A stretch of 64,000 bases of DNA, from positions 26,779,915 through 26,843,914 of the forward strand of contig NC_088297.1 in the NCBI RefSeq assembly GCF_032854445.1, written 5' to 3'. Both the position numbers and the translations under genes were made by a program. Each line of letters starts with the position of its first letter. The stretch's first letter is position 1. Positions 13,850-25,334 of the stretch are shown in pieces. The DNA is from Liolophura sinensis. Lineage: Eukaryota > Mollusca > Polyplacophora > Chitonida > Chitonidae. Below the pieces are notes generated by a model. It was not told where the DNA came from. It saw only the letters and a program-made list of their open reading frames with translations, and ran no database searches.

Positions 13850-14886
13850 CTGGCTTTATACATTTTCCACCCAGTCATAGTATACTGGCATTACACGTTC
13901 CACCCAGTCACAGTACAGTGGCATTACACGTTCCACCCATTCGCAGTATACTGACATTACACGTTCCACCCAGCCACAATATACTGGCATTACACGTTCC
14001 ACTCCGTCACAATGTACTGGCATTACACATGTTCCACCCAGTCACAGTAGACTGGCATTACACATGTTCCACCCAGTCACAATATACTGGCTTTACACAT
14101 GTTCTTTCCGTCACAATGTACTGGCATTACACATGTTCCACCCAGTCACAGTATACTGGCATTACACATGTTCCACCCAGTCACAATATACTGGCATTAC
14201 ACATGTTCCACCCAGTCACAATATACTGGCATTACACGTTTCACCCAGTCGCAGTATACTGCCATCTGACACGTTCTACCAAGTCACGGTATACTGCCAT
14301 CTGACACGTTCCACCAAGTCACAGTATACTGCCATTACACATGTTTCACCCAGTTGCAGTATACTGCCATTTGACACGTTCCACCAAATCACAGTCAACT
14401 GCCATCTGACACGTTCCACCAGGCCACAGTATACTGCCATCTGACACGTTCCACCAAGTCACTGTATACTGGCATTACACATGTTCCAACCAGTCACAGT
14501 ATAATGGCCGTTACACATGTTCCACCCAGTCACAGTATACTGGCATTATACATGTTCCACCCAGTCACAGTATACTGACATTACACACGTTCCACCCAGC
14601 CACAGTAAACTGGCATTACACATGTTCCAGCCAGTCACAGTATACTGCCATTACACATGTTTCACCCAGTCACAGTATACTGCCATTACACATGTTCCAT
14701 CCAGCCAAAGTAAACTGGCATTACACATGTTCCACCCAGTCACAGCAAACTGCCATTACACATGGTTCACCCAGTCACAGTATACAGGTATTACACGTGT
14801 TTCACCTAGTCACGGTATACTGCCAACTGACACGTTCCACCAAGACAGTATACTGCCATCTGACATGTCCCAACCAGTCACAGTAG
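13850..14886. repeat. 33-35-bp tandem repeat (SINE-derived family)
   Basis: About 30 units of the form cattacacatgttccaccc followed by agtcacagtatactgg, 33-35 bp each. Variants read acacgttccacc or catctgacacgttccacc. On the opposite strand the core reads agtatactgtgactgggtgg, which matches the inside of the SINE copy at 28.42-28.69 kb. The same family forms a second array at 54.53-55.30 kb. Open frames across it are a by-product of the short period. Confidence 0.93.
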
Positions 14887-15142
14887 ATTACACGGATGGA
14901 CAGATATTACATAGATACAGGAGGACGTAAACGATGTGTACTAATGTTACTCGTCAGTGAAATTGAATGAACTGTGTCTGAGGAGAAACATCACGTGATC
15001 AATATGTTTACTTCGCAACTGGCATGCTGCTGACGTCAGATGGAAAAATATTGACCAAGAACCTCGTGAACAATGCACACATGTACACACACAGAGATAT
15101 CATAGCTGTAGCTCAGTGGCCATCTTGGTTTGCTACATGCTC

Positions 15143-15250
15143 TCATCGATTTATTATTTATTTATTTATTTCTTCCTTCGATTTATGTTCTACGCCGTAC
15201 TCAAGAATGTTTCCCTTATATGACGGTGGTCATAGCCATAAACACGTCAA
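15143..15250 (-). repeat. SINE family B, 3'-end fragment (antisense)
   Basis: An ATTT-rich tail is followed by ttctacgccgtactcaagaatgtttccc and tatgacggtggtcat. This is the reverse complement of the 3' part of a SINE family seen more completely at 17060-17278 and 49845-50045. The tRNA-like head is missing. (Quoted in two parts: ttctacgccgtactcaagaa, tgtttccc.). Confidence 0.7.
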
Positions 15251-15299
15251 TTTCATATAGTGGCGCTTTAGATTACTACTATTGATCTATAGCACGCAG

Positions 15300-15645
15300 G
15301 CCTACATCACGGGCTCGCGGCCCTCGTCACGAGGGCGAGAACGAGAAATGAGGACGGTGGCGAGAACGAGGAGCGAGGGCGAGGGCAAGAACGAGGAACT
15401 AGGGCGAGAACGAGATCAAGAACAAGGAACGAGGGCGAGAACGAGGAACGAGGGCGAGAACGAGGATCAGGAACCAGGGCGAGAACCAGGAACAAGGACG
15501 AAAGCGAGACGAGGAACGAGGACGAGGGCGAGAACGAGGACTGAGAACGAGAACGAGGGTGAGGGCGAAAACAAGGACGTGGACGAGGGAGAGAACGAGG
15601 AACTAGGAACGAGGGCGAGGACGGGGATGAGGGGACGTAATTAGA
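15300..15645. repeat. GA-rich low-complexity tract
   Basis: Imperfect short repeats of gagaacgaggaacgagggc type, almost pure purine on the plus strand. It reads as an Arg/Glu-rich open frame on one strand and a Ser/Pro/Arg-rich one on the other. Both follow directly from composition, so it is called low-complexity DNA and not a gene. Such a tract could form triplex (H-) DNA, which is inference. Confidence 0.88.
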
Positions 15646-15721
15646 TACCCGTGTATATACTGTTAACTGAGGTTGAAAAAAGGGCAAATAAAAAGGGTAA
15701 ATAAATTAAAATCGTTACATA

Positions 15722-16078
15722 ATGAGGCTGGTTTCATACATTTTTTCCGCCAACTCTAGGCAGTCTCCGCCGAATTACGCCAAACAAGTCCAACCGTTCA
15801 GTGTTAAAAAATCTATCAGTGTGACAATAAGCATATCGAATCTCTTCCCAACTGGTTTCCCACTCTGCACACGGTTGTTAAAACAGGTCGTCCAAGAACC
15901 TGAAGTTAATGCTTTTATTTTCAAGTTTCCAAACAAACTGACCCCCGGGAAAACGTGGATTTACATAACAAGACAGAAGGATTTTGTACCCGGAAAAGAT
16001 ATAGCCGCATCTACTGATGCCATTTTTCATGGGAAAGTTACGAGAGGAATGCAGCTAGCTGGGCTTCAAAAGACTTAG
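15722..16078 (+). CDS. Hypothetical 118-residue open frame, unrecognised
   Basis: A 118-codon frame lies in non-repetitive sequence right of the GA-rich tract. The C-terminal half (EVNAFIFKFPNKLTPGKTWI onward) has natural-looking composition, but I recognise no family, signal peptide or membrane segment. There is no clear splice signal or neighbour that supports it. It may be an exon fragment, a decayed gene or chance. Confidence 0.15.
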   Translation: MRLVSYIFSANSRQSPPNYAKQVQPFSVKKSISVTISISNLFPTGFPLCTRLLKQVVQEPEVNAFIFKFPNKLTPGKTWIYITRQKDFVPGKDIAASTDAIFHGKVTRGMQLAGLQKT

Positions 16079-16745
16079 CTAGTAGGCCTAAATGCAGACC
16101 ACAGTCGACAAGAACCTCAGGTCTGTAGATGACTATATATATACATGTAGACTATTCGGAATGCCGACAATAACAGGCACTTGTCTTCACATACGGGTAT
16201 GAATTTAGAATAACTGGGGTATTGCATACTTGCGTACACAAACAAAGACGCATGTACAGTTTTAAACTTGTATTTCCCTCAGAGTCACAAAGCATTACCA
16301 TTTCTTCTCGCAAACCTGACACAATCCAATCTTCTAAATCTACCTTCACTGATCAGAGAGCTCTATCAATCAAGTCACGTGATTTAAGTGATAGGAAGTG
16401 AAAAGACACACAAATGTGTAAAGAACAGACAAATTATGATCAAGCGTATAATAAACAAGATAGTCATAAACAACCTGTAATATAACACAGGGGAATAGAA
16501 TGACATTTATCATGAAACGGACAGAGGGAAAGAAAAACAAAGGAACATTACATTCTAAGATAAATACATAAAATGTAAGCTATAGCTTATCAGTCCGTAT
16601 TACCAGTGCTGTTGGAAATGACTTAACAAAGATCAAATTCATCGTCTGAAAACTCGAAATCTGAAGCCTGGCCAAAGATACAATTGTCATAAATCGGAAC
16701 TTCAACGTCGTGCATTTTGGATTCAAATTGGGTTAGCTTACATAT
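16079..16745. other. Unique sequence, nothing recognised
   Basis: AT-rich single-copy sequence with no long open frame, no tandem repeat and no recognisable mobile element. It ends where a (TTTA)n tract introduces the next SINE. Confidence 0.5.
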
Positions 16746-16749
16746 TTTT

Positions 16750-16761
16750 GCTCCTGTGTAT

Positions 16762-16792
<31 letters not shown>

Positions 16793-16992
16793 GGGTTAGG
16801 GTTATTTATTTGACTGGTGCTTTTCGCCGTATTCAAGAATATTTCACTTATACAACGTGTCCAGTAATATGACCATCCACAATTTGCTGGAAGACCGTCC
16901 CTCTTACGGACGGAGAGGAAGCCAGCATGAGCTTCACTTCAACTCACAGCGACCGCATTAGTGAGTGGGTCTGCGCAACGTGATGGCGTGCT
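16750..16992 (-). repeat. SINE family B copy (antisense)
   Basis: Read on the minus strand, it has a head with a B-box-like segment near gagttgaagtgaagctcatg, then the cleft ggcttcctctccgtccg, then a 3' domain ending at cggcgaaaagcaccagtcaa and an AAATAAATAAAT tail. The tail also holds two TTAGGG units (about 16791-16803). A second copy in the opposite orientation starts 70 bp away, so the pair forms a head-to-head inverted repeat. The central part is partly deleted. Confidence 0.72.
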
Positions 16993-17059
16993 AGCACCCT
17001 TGCCCACGGAGGCCCCGCTTCTGTGTAGTTAGAATCCACGTCGAAAATGACACCGAGGC

Positions 17060-17278
17060 GCAATTACTCTTGAACCTCTCTCCATTGCGGTCGCCTTGAG
17101 TTTAAATCCAGTTCATGCTGGCTTCCTCTCCGTCCGTAAGTGGGAAGGTCTGCCAGCAAACTGTGGATGGTCGTGGGTTTCCCTGGGCTTGCCCGATTTC
17201 CTTCCACCATAGTGCTGGCCGCCGTCGTATAAGTGAAATATTCTTGAGTACGGCGTAAAACAGCAACCAAAGAAAATG
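17060..17278 (+). repeat. SINE family B copy (sense)
   Basis: The order is a tRNA-like B-box region (gagtttaaatccagttcatg), then ggcttcctctccgtccgtaa, a central part with gtggatggtcgtgggtttcc, and the 3' domain gccgccgtcgtataagtgaa with tattcttgagtacggcgtaa. RNA polymerase III transcription followed by LINE-driven retroposition is the usual origin of such elements. It is the partner of the inverted copy at 16750-16992. Confidence 0.75.
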
Positions 17279-18387
17279 ACATCGTTTCAGTAGGAATTCG
17301 CAGGTTATGTAGGACAGCTAGACTTGGGTTGCCCATCTATGACGTCACCTGCTGAACCGTAGGCCCCTAATGGTGGCCGACTGGAGATCAGCTGGGGCAG
17401 TAAATCTATTGTTTTGGTGTATTTAACGTCATTAATACGTTTCGCAGAAGCCCTCCCGTTAATGTACTGTTTAAACATATTATAATCTTTATAACAAGGA
17501 CCACTAGCTAAACCTGAACACTAATCCTTTAAACACGTTCGGGTTATTCACTTTATAGCTACCAGGATTCACCAGGTTAGTTGCACATTGGCGTGTTCGC
17601 CGGGATTCGAGAAAGATCAATGATGACGTAATTTCGAAAAAATTGACGAAAAATATGCATAAAACAGAGGAGTAATTAACAGATATAAAGAATACCCCAA
17701 AAAGGAAAATTAAACACAAAATTAGCACATTTTCTTCATTTGGCTTAGAAACATAACCGTTGAGATCCTTTTCGTGTATACTTTAAAACTAAAACTTGTT
17801 GTCAACAGCAGTCTGATTCTTATGTGAGAAGGAAAATGACTTTCTCATTAACAGGTAAGTTGTTTACACTGCTGGAAAACCAGGTAATGAGCGGTACAAT
17901 TTGTCAGGTATGGGCAACATCTGTCCCTCAGAGGTGTGAATTATAATGACGCAGCATATCGCCATGGCAGCACGTGAGGTGTTAAACCAGAAGACACGCA
18001 TTCCCAACATGATCTATGGAGTCCATGGACCACTTAAATACGCCAGATCTTAACCCTCTGTTTCTCATTTCCTAAATACGTCCTATGCCTAATTGAATGG
18101 AGAGAGCAATAATAATAATAACTAGAACTGCACGTAGTTAAACAGTTTTCAAGCGGTCTTCACACATGGTTTTTATCGTCTACTTCAGTACAAATATTTT
18201 TGATACACGACAAACCATTCAAATCTATCAATTCTTTGATCTTAGGAAGACCCTACACTTTTTATACGAGCAAAATAAGGGCTTGAATCCATATAATAGA
18301 TCATAAAATGACCTTGGCAAAGGAGTACAAATTTCCATTGGCCGAAGTGGAGGTATATCTTCATTAACATTCCCACCAATAAAACCC
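17279..18387. other. Unique sequence, nothing recognised
   Basis: Single-copy AT-rich sequence. There is no open frame worth calling and no repeat beyond short A/T runs and an (aat)n stretch near 18108-18120. Confidence 0.5.
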
Positions 18388-19125
18388 CAGTGATAACGCC
18401 TTACATGCTATAGTGAAGCACAGTCCTGTTAAACCAACGTTCAAACAAACAGTGATAACACCTTACATGCTATAGTGAAGCTTAGTCCGTTAAACCAACG
18501 TTCAAACAAAGTGATAATGCCTTACATGCTGTAGTGCAGCACAGTTCTGTTAAACCAGCATTCACACAAACAGTGATAACGCCGCACATATTGTCGTGCA
18601 AAATAGTCCTGTTAAACCAGCATTCACACAAACAGTGATAATGCCTTACATGCTGTAGTGCAGCTCAGTTCTGTTAAAACAGCATTCACACAAACAGTGA
18701 TAACGCCTTACATGCTGTAGTGCCAAAAAATCCTGTTAAACCAACGTTCACACAAACAGTGATAACGCCTTACATGCTATAGTGCAGCAACAGGCCTGTT
18801 AAACCAGCATTCACACAAACAGTGATAACGCCTTACATGCTGTAGTGCAGCACAGTTCTGTTAAACCAGCATTCACACAAACAGTGATAACGCCTCACAT
18901 GTTGTAGTGCAACATAGTCCTGTTAAACCAGCATTCACACAAACAGTGATAGCGCCTTATATGCTGTAGTGTAGCACAGTCCTGTTAAACCAGCATTCAC
19001 ACAAACAGTGATAACGCCTTACATGCTGTAGTGCAGCACAGTCCTGTTAAACCAGCATTCACACAAACAGTGATAACGCCTTACATGCTTTCAGTGCAAA
19101 ATAGCCCTGTTAAACCAACTTTCAA
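18388..19125. repeat. 62-bp tandem repeat
   Basis: About 12 head-to-tail units of 62 bp. Each has gtgataacgccttacatgct, then gtagtgcagcacagt, then ctgttaaaccagcattcaca. Units differ by scattered substitutions, and outer units are the most diverged. There are no unique spacers between units, so this is a minisatellite and not a CRISPR-like array. Confidence 0.94.
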
Positions 19126-19504
19126 AAACTGAGAAGTCATAGGGCGCAAAATATGTAGAGGGAGGCCTATAATCAAAGATCATTAAAATACAACTTGATT
19201 TACCGGTACTCTCAAGATTTAGAACATGAAACAGACCTACTGTCCAGCCATACATTACGTTGTAAACGCTTTAGGTGGAGGTTCAAACCCGTACGTTCCC
19301 CCGCTTTCACAGTACGTTAAGCATTAGTGACATTCAGTGGTCGGCGATGTAACATGTGTCCACTTATCCGGACGCCATGTATGTCCGTACTGTAAGCATT
19401 AGCTGTGTGTCCCAGAGGGTGTTGAGTAAACTTCACACCTCTCACTACTTTTCACAGGAGAGACAGTTAGGTTACAGCCTGCTCGAAAATACAGGACAAA
19501 CTCG
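19126..19504. other. Unique sequence, nothing recognised
   Basis: No repeat, gene or mobile element is recognised between the 62-bp and 38-bp arrays. Confidence 0.5.
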
Positions 19505-19808
19505 TGAAAAAGGTACAAATCTCGAAACATATCAGCCAAAAGTCTTATGAGAGTACTTATCTCGACACAGATCAACCACAGGTATTATTAAGTAGTTATC
19601 TCGAAACAGATCAACAACTGGTCTTACGATGTAGTGATCTCAAAACAGATCAACCACAGGTAGGCTATTACTCAGTAGTTATCTCGAAACAGATCAACCA
19701 CTGGTCTTATGATGTAATGATCTCAAAACACATAAACCACAGGTCTTATTACACGTAGGTAATTATCTCGAAACAGATCAACCAGAAGTCTTATGATGTA
19801 GTGACTGA
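19505..19808. repeat. About 38-bp tandem repeat
   Basis: Seven to eight imperfect units built on tctcgaaacagatcaaccac followed by aggtcttattaagtagt. Length variation between units is large, so this is an old array. Confidence 0.85.
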
Positions 19809-19929
19809 TGATAATCGAACGTCCAGACATAATCGTAGATATCTTCGTGCCAGCTGGGAGAAATAACCTACACCCCCAACCAGGCTCACTTGGATCGTAG
19901 AAAGCTAAAATATTAAATAAGGTCCATCA

Positions 19930-20330
19930 TATAGACAACTGAAAACTATGCGTAAAAATACTTCCATTAATTTTTTCAGATTTTTTATGGTTTTTGAAAG
20001 GTATTCAAATAGTTGAAAGTTATGGTGGGCTTTATGAGCCATATTGACGGTAAATGGGAACCCTTTTTTCCTGATCGATGGGAAGATATCTTTGGGAACA
20101 TTTTTTTTAGTGATTTTCCACTCATGGGTAAAAAGAATTTTCCCAACATTCAGTGTAGTGATTAGGATTGGATAAACTTCCTGTAACGTCAGAGTTTCTA
20201 ACCTCTGATAGTATGGTACATAAAGCCCACCTTAGAATTCAAATGTCTGAGCGCCTTTAACTCTTTCCACAAAAATCTTTTAAAAAAATAAATGAAAGTA
20301 TTTTTATGCATAGTTTTAAGTGGCCTATTT
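19930..20330. mobile_element. Foldback/MITE-like element with about 110-bp inverted ends
   Basis: The left arm (about 19932-20040) reads ctgaaaactatgcgtaaaaa, then tacttccatt, and ends ggtgggctttatg. The right arm (about 20218-20329) is its imperfect reverse complement, beginning cataaagcccacc and ending ttttatgcatagttttaag. The inside is AT-rich with no transposase. The structure fits a non-autonomous DNA transposon. I cannot fix a target-site duplication with certainty, so the exact ends are approximate. Confidence 0.75.
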
Positions 20331-20982
20331 AGTGATGCATACTTCGGTTCTAGAGGTCTTTTCCTGTAATCGGTGCAACCGAATCACAACGAGAGGATCT
20401 TAATTCACCGATCCCCTAGCCTAGGTCATCTGCGAATGCACCTGTCTTTCAACCTCCAACAAGAACAATGCGGAGTGCATAAACAGTGAAAGTGACGAAA
20501 TTGTTGAAGGACTGTGTGTAATGTAAAACAAAGGAACAGGACTTTCGTTAGTTATTTAACGTTAGATGTTTAAATTAATGTTCATAAAGTTAGATCTTAA
20601 ATATTTCAGCAGTTCTGGCGCTGTTCACCTTTAACTGGGCAACGTTGACACTGTAATTTATGGTTAAATATGACAACATGTGTTTCAGTTATTTAAAAAT
20701 AAAACATTCATGAACATTTATTACATCCTCAAAATGTCGATTTCCAGAGACTTCATGGCCATTGGTGCAAAGTTTTTGACAAAAGTCCCATTCCCATGAA
20801 CAGTGTGAAAGTGAAAAAGTGTTTCTGAGAACACATTAAAAGTTAAACTGTTTTTCCAGATGTGAAGGCAATTATCACTTCTCAGCTTATCAGTGTCTAT
20901 AAATCTGACAGAAAGAGGATGTAGCGTGTCTGCTTATCCTAGTGTATTGCAAATCCGAATGCGTGTATCCCAAAGAGTGCGG
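20331..20982. other. Unique sequence, nothing recognised
   Basis: AT-rich single-copy sequence without a supported gene. Confidence 0.45.
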
Positions 20983-20983
20983 A

Positions 20984-21004
20984 CCCCCCCCCCCCCCACC
21001 CCAC

Positions 21005-21035
<31 letters not shown>

Positions 21036-21036
21036 A
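20984..21036. repeat. Poly-C / (CA)n simple repeat
   Basis: Two long C runs separated by ccacccca, then (CA)n. Runs of this kind can form i-motif or G-quadruplex structures and are prone to sequencing length errors. Confidence 0.95.
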
Positions 21037-21319
21037 TGTCAGTATCACAGTTTATTGTCTACTTTAGACGCCAGTCGAGTCACTCAAGGGCGCGCTATTG
21101 GTTTTTCTGGGAAGCCACGTCATGCAGAAATTCTGCCTTATTGCGCATGTGGGAACGCTTATTTACTAAGTTCGCTTGATAAAGCCTGAAAAGCTCGGCG
21201 ACGTTTTGCTGAAGATCACTTGACCTCCACGTATTTGATATGCAAATTGATATGCGAAAGTTCGTCAGTATCCTGCCGAGGGTCGGCGGTTTCCGTCTCC
21301 CCATAAAAATTAACCGAGG

Positions 21320-24300
21320 TGGAGGTACAGTGTATCGGGGTAGAATGCATTGGGGTGCAATGAGTTGAGGTACAATTTGTCAAATTACAATGTATCGAGG
21401 CACAATGTATCGAGGTACAATGTATCGGCGTACAGTTTGTTGAGGTACAATGTGTAGGGGTACAATGTGTCGAGATATAATGTGTAGAGGTACAATGTGT
21501 CGAGGTACAATGTGTCGAGGTCCTCGACACAAGGTATAATGTGTTGAGGTACAGCGTGTCAATGTACAATGTGTCGAGGTACAATTTATCGAGGTACATT
21601 GTGTCGAGGTACAATGTATTGGGTACAATATATCGAGGTACAATGTATCGAGGTACAGTGTGTCAATGTACAATGTATCGAGGTACAATGTGTCAAGGTC
21701 CAATGTATCGAGGTACAATGGTTCAAGGTACAGCGTGTCGAGGAACAATGTAACAATGTACAATGTATGGAGGTATAATGTGTTGAGGTAAAATGCATCG
21801 AGGTATAATGTGTCGGGGTACAATTTGTTGAGGTACAATGTGTCGAGGTACAATGCATTGGGTACAATGTATCGAGGTACATTGTAACCGGGTACAATGT
21901 ATCGAGATATAATGCATTGAGGTACAATGCATTGTAGGTACAATGTATCGAGGTACAATCTATCGAGGTACAACGTCAAGATACAATTTATCGCAAACAA
22001 TATGTTGAGGTACAATGTGTCGAGGTACAATGTATTGAGTTACAATGTGTCAAGGTACAATGTATCGGGGTACAATGTGTTGTGGTATAATGTATCGAGG
22101 TACAGTGTATCAATGTACAATGTATCAAGGTACAATGTGTCGAGGTACAATCTATCGAGGTACAACGTCAAGGTAATATGTATGGGAAACAATATATTGA
22201 GGTACAATGTGTCGAGGTTCAATGTATCAGGGTACAGTGTGTCGAGCTACAATGTATGGAGGTATAATGTGTTGAGGTAAAATGCATCGAGGTACATTGT
22301 GTCGAGGTACAATGTATTGGGTACAATGTGTCGAGCACAATGTATCGAGGTACAGTGTTTCAGGGTACAATGTGTCGAGGTACAATGTGTCAAGGTACAA
22401 TGTATTTAGGTACAGTGTGTCAAGGTACAATGTGTCGAGGTGCAATCTATTGAGGTACAATGTCAAGATACAATGTATCACAAACAATATGTTGAGGTAC
22501 AATGTGTCGAGGTATAATGTATCGAGTTACAATGTGTCAAGGTATAATGTATCAGGGTACAATGTGTCGAAGTACAATGTATCGGGGTACAATGTGTCCA
22601 GGTACAATGTATCGAGGTACAATGTGTCAATGTACAATGTATTGGGTACAATGTTTCGAGGCATAATGTGTTGAGGTAAAATGCATCGAGGTACAATGTA
22701 TGGGGGTACAATGTGTCGAGGTACAATATGTTGAGGTACAATGTATCGAGGTACAATGTATGGGGTGCAATGTATTGAGGTACAGGGTGTCAATGTACAA
22801 TGTATCAAGGTACAATGTATCAAGGTATAATATGTCGAGGTACAATGTATTCGGTACAATGTGTCAAGGTACAATGTACTGAAGTACAGTGTGTCACTGT
22901 ACAATATGTCGAGGTACAATCTATCGAGGTACTATGGGTCGAGGTACAATGCATGGGTACAATGTTTCGAGGTACAAATTTATCGGGGTACAATGCATCG
23001 AGGTACAGTTTATCGAGGTACAATGTGTCGAGGTACCATGTATCGGGCTACAGCGTGTCGAGGTACAATGTGTCAAGGTGCAGTATGCAAAACGATGTAT
23101 TGAGGTATTGTGTGTCAAAGTGCAATGTCGAGGTCCAATGTATCGAGGTACTATTTGTCGAGGTACAATGCATTTGGTACAATGTTTCGAGGTACAATTT
23201 ATCGGGGTACAATGCATCGATGTACAGTTTATCGAGGTACAATGTGTCGAGGTACCATGTATCAGGCTATAGCGTGTCGAGGTACAATGTGTCAAGGTAC
23301 ACTGTGCAAAACAATGTATTGAGGTATAGTGTGTCAAAGTGCAATGTCGAGGTACGATGTATCGAGGTTCTATTTGTCGAGGTACAATGAATCGAGGTAC
23401 AGTATATAGAGAAACAATGTGTCGAGGTACACGGTATCGGGTACAATGTGTTGGGTAAATGTATCAGTATACAATGGGTCGAGGTAAAGTGTGTCGAAGT
23501 ACAGTGTCTCGAGGTACAATATATCAGGTAAAATGTGTCGAGGTACAGTGTATTAAGGTACAATGTATCGAGGTACAATGCATCGAGGTACAGTGTATCG
23601 AGGTACAATGTATCAGGCTACAGCTTGTCAAGGTACAATGTGTCAAGGTACACTGTGCAAAAACAATGTATTGAGGTATAATGTGTCAAAGTGCACTGTC
23701 GAGGTACAATGTATCGAGGTACTATTTGTCGAGGTACAATGTATCGAGGTACAGTATATCAAGAAACAATGTGTCGAGGCACACGGTATCGGGTACAATG
23801 TGTTGGGTAAATGTATCAGGGTACAATGGGTCGAGGTAAAGTGTGTAGAAGTACAATGTGTCGAGGTACAATATATCAGGTAAAATGTGTCGAGGTACAA
23901 TGTATCGAGGTACAGTATATCAAGAAACAATGTGTCGAGGCACACGGTATCGGGTACAATGTGTTGGGTAAATGTATCAGGGTACAATGGTCGAGGTAAA
24001 GTGTGTAGAAGTACAATGTGTCGAGGTACAATATATCAGGTAAAATGTGTCGAGGTACAATGTATCAGGCAACAATGTATCGGGTACAGTGTATTGGGTA
24101 CAATGTGTCGAGGCACAGTGCATTGAGGTATAATGTGTCAATGTACAATATCGAGGTATAGAGTATCGGGTACAATGTATGGGGTACAATTTGTCTTGGT
24201 ACCATATGCCGGGGTACAATGTATTGAGGTGCAATGTGTCCAGGTACAGTGTGTTGAGGTACAGTGTTTTGAGGTACAATGTATCGGGTACACTTTTGAG

Positions 24301-24330
24301 GTAAAATGTATCGAGGTACAATGTATACAT
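21320..24330. repeat. 15-bp tandem repeat array, 3 kb
   Basis: About 200 imperfect units of cgaggtacaatgtat / cgaggtacaatgtgt (15 bp). Because 15 is a multiple of 3 and most unit variants lack stops, several frames on both strands stay open for up to about 200 codons, giving pentapeptide patterns such as RYNVS, RGTMY, LYLDT and STHCT. Mutually overlapping open frames in many registers are what the DNA period predicts, so I do not call protein. Longer periods are superimposed: the segments near 23.1, 23.3 and 23.7 kb share gcaaaacaatgtattgaggt-like islands. Confidence 0.95.
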
Positions 24331-24598
24331 ATACATGTCGATTACAACGCCTCTCTTATTAGGCTTTGACGTTTTTTCCATCATCGTTACCATCATTATT
24401 TTTCAATTTCTAACCGGACAGGAACACGTGCGTTTCTCATTATCGACGCGAGGCGTTCTGTTTAGCTGATGGAGTGGGAATTGTGGGGTGGAGTGGGGGG
24501 GGGGGGGGAGGTGCGAAAGCAATGGTGAAGCAAAATATAACAATGCGACACACACGCAGGGAATCTGCAGAAGCAGACAAACATCAACAATAAAAGGC
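24331..24598. other. Spacer upstream of the cyclase gene
   Basis: Single-copy sequence between the 15-bp array and the first candidate exon. It holds a CACGTG E-box-type hexamer near 24426 and a run of about 14 G at 24497-24510. The promoter probably lies here or in the array to the left. No TATA box is convincing. Confidence 0.35.
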
Positions 24599-24599
24599 A

Positions 24600-24774
24600 G
24601 GTGTGTGTTTAATTCTTGCCTTTTTCCCTGAGACCAGCCTGTTCTATACAACAATTGAGCACTACCTGCAGCAAAGCCTGGTCAAACTGTTGACTACCCA
24701 CGGGCCAGGGATACCGGTCTGCAGACTGCCTGATTACTTGACACGTCAGACTTCCATTCTTTATCAAATTCAAG
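24600..24774 (+). other. Possible 5' untranslated exon of the cyclase gene
   Basis: Single-copy sequence ends in a good donor, caaattcaag/gtaagg, at 24774. The next coding exon starts in phase 0, and this segment has an in-frame stop in that phase with no later start codon. If it is part of the transcript it is therefore 5' untranslated sequence. Its 5' boundary is a guess. Confidence 0.3.
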
Positions 24775-24817
24775 GTAAGGTAATGATTTATACGTTACAT
24801 TCAGTATCTACCATACC

Positions 24818-25012
24818 TCGACCTGAGGCTTCAGTAGTTTGTCAGTTCAAGTCCGACTCATTCTGGCTTCCTCTTCGGTAGAACGTGGGAACGTCCCTCA
24901 GCAACCGCAGATGGTCATGGATTTCCGCCGGGCTTTGCCCTCTTTCTTCCCACCATACTACTGGCCGCCGTCGTATAAGTGGAATATTCTTGAGTTTTTT
25001 GTCAGCACATTT
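24818..25012 (+). repeat. SINE family B copy in intron 1
   Basis: Sense-orientation copy: gttcaagtccgactcattct at the B-box region, then ggcttcctcttcggtagaac, then catactactggccgccgtcg and tataagtggaatattcttga. The tail is lost. Confidence 0.7.
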
Positions 25013-25141
25013 TTATTATTAACTCTTACCTGAACATGGCTGTGTAAAATGCTGAAATCTGATGAAGCGTGTAGCCACTTGAAGATCAATTGTCTAAATG
25101 TTATGGTGAATGGCTTTTATTCTTCTGGTTATCCTATCCAG

Positions 25142-25334
25142 GTGACAGTTGAACCGCAAAATATGAAGCAGCCAGCAGGAAACAAAGTGACCCCCACCCA
25201 GGTTTCCCCGACCATGCCAGCCTCTCTGATGACCTCTGAGATCAGTCTTTCCCCTTCCCAGCTCGACACAACCATCATGGAAATGTTAAACATCCGAGCG
25301 GGCGGAGAAAGCGGACTAGCTGCCGTCTGTAAAG
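25142..25334 (+). CDS. Cyclase coding exon 1 (start codon, N-terminal tail)
   Basis: The acceptor follows a pyrimidine-rich tract (ggttatcctatccag). The exon opens with 21 nt of leader and then ATG at 25163. It encodes 57 residues plus one base: a Ser/Thr/Pro-rich, probably cytoplasmic tail without a signal peptide. The donor is tgtaaag/gtagtg. The frame also stays open upstream of the acceptor, so an earlier start in a missed exon cannot be excluded. Confidence 0.72.

Noticed and set aside
15282-15687. Arg/Glu-rich protein (plus) or Ser/Pro-rich protein (minus)
   Set aside because: Simple GA-rich DNA gives both. No flanking gene structure.
18388-19125. CRISPR-like regular repeat
   Set aside because: No unique spacers; whole 62-bp units repeat. 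Eukaryotic context.
21216-24396. Long repetitive proteins in the 15-bp array
   Set aside because: Explained by a stop-poor 15-bp unit read in several frames and on both strands at once.
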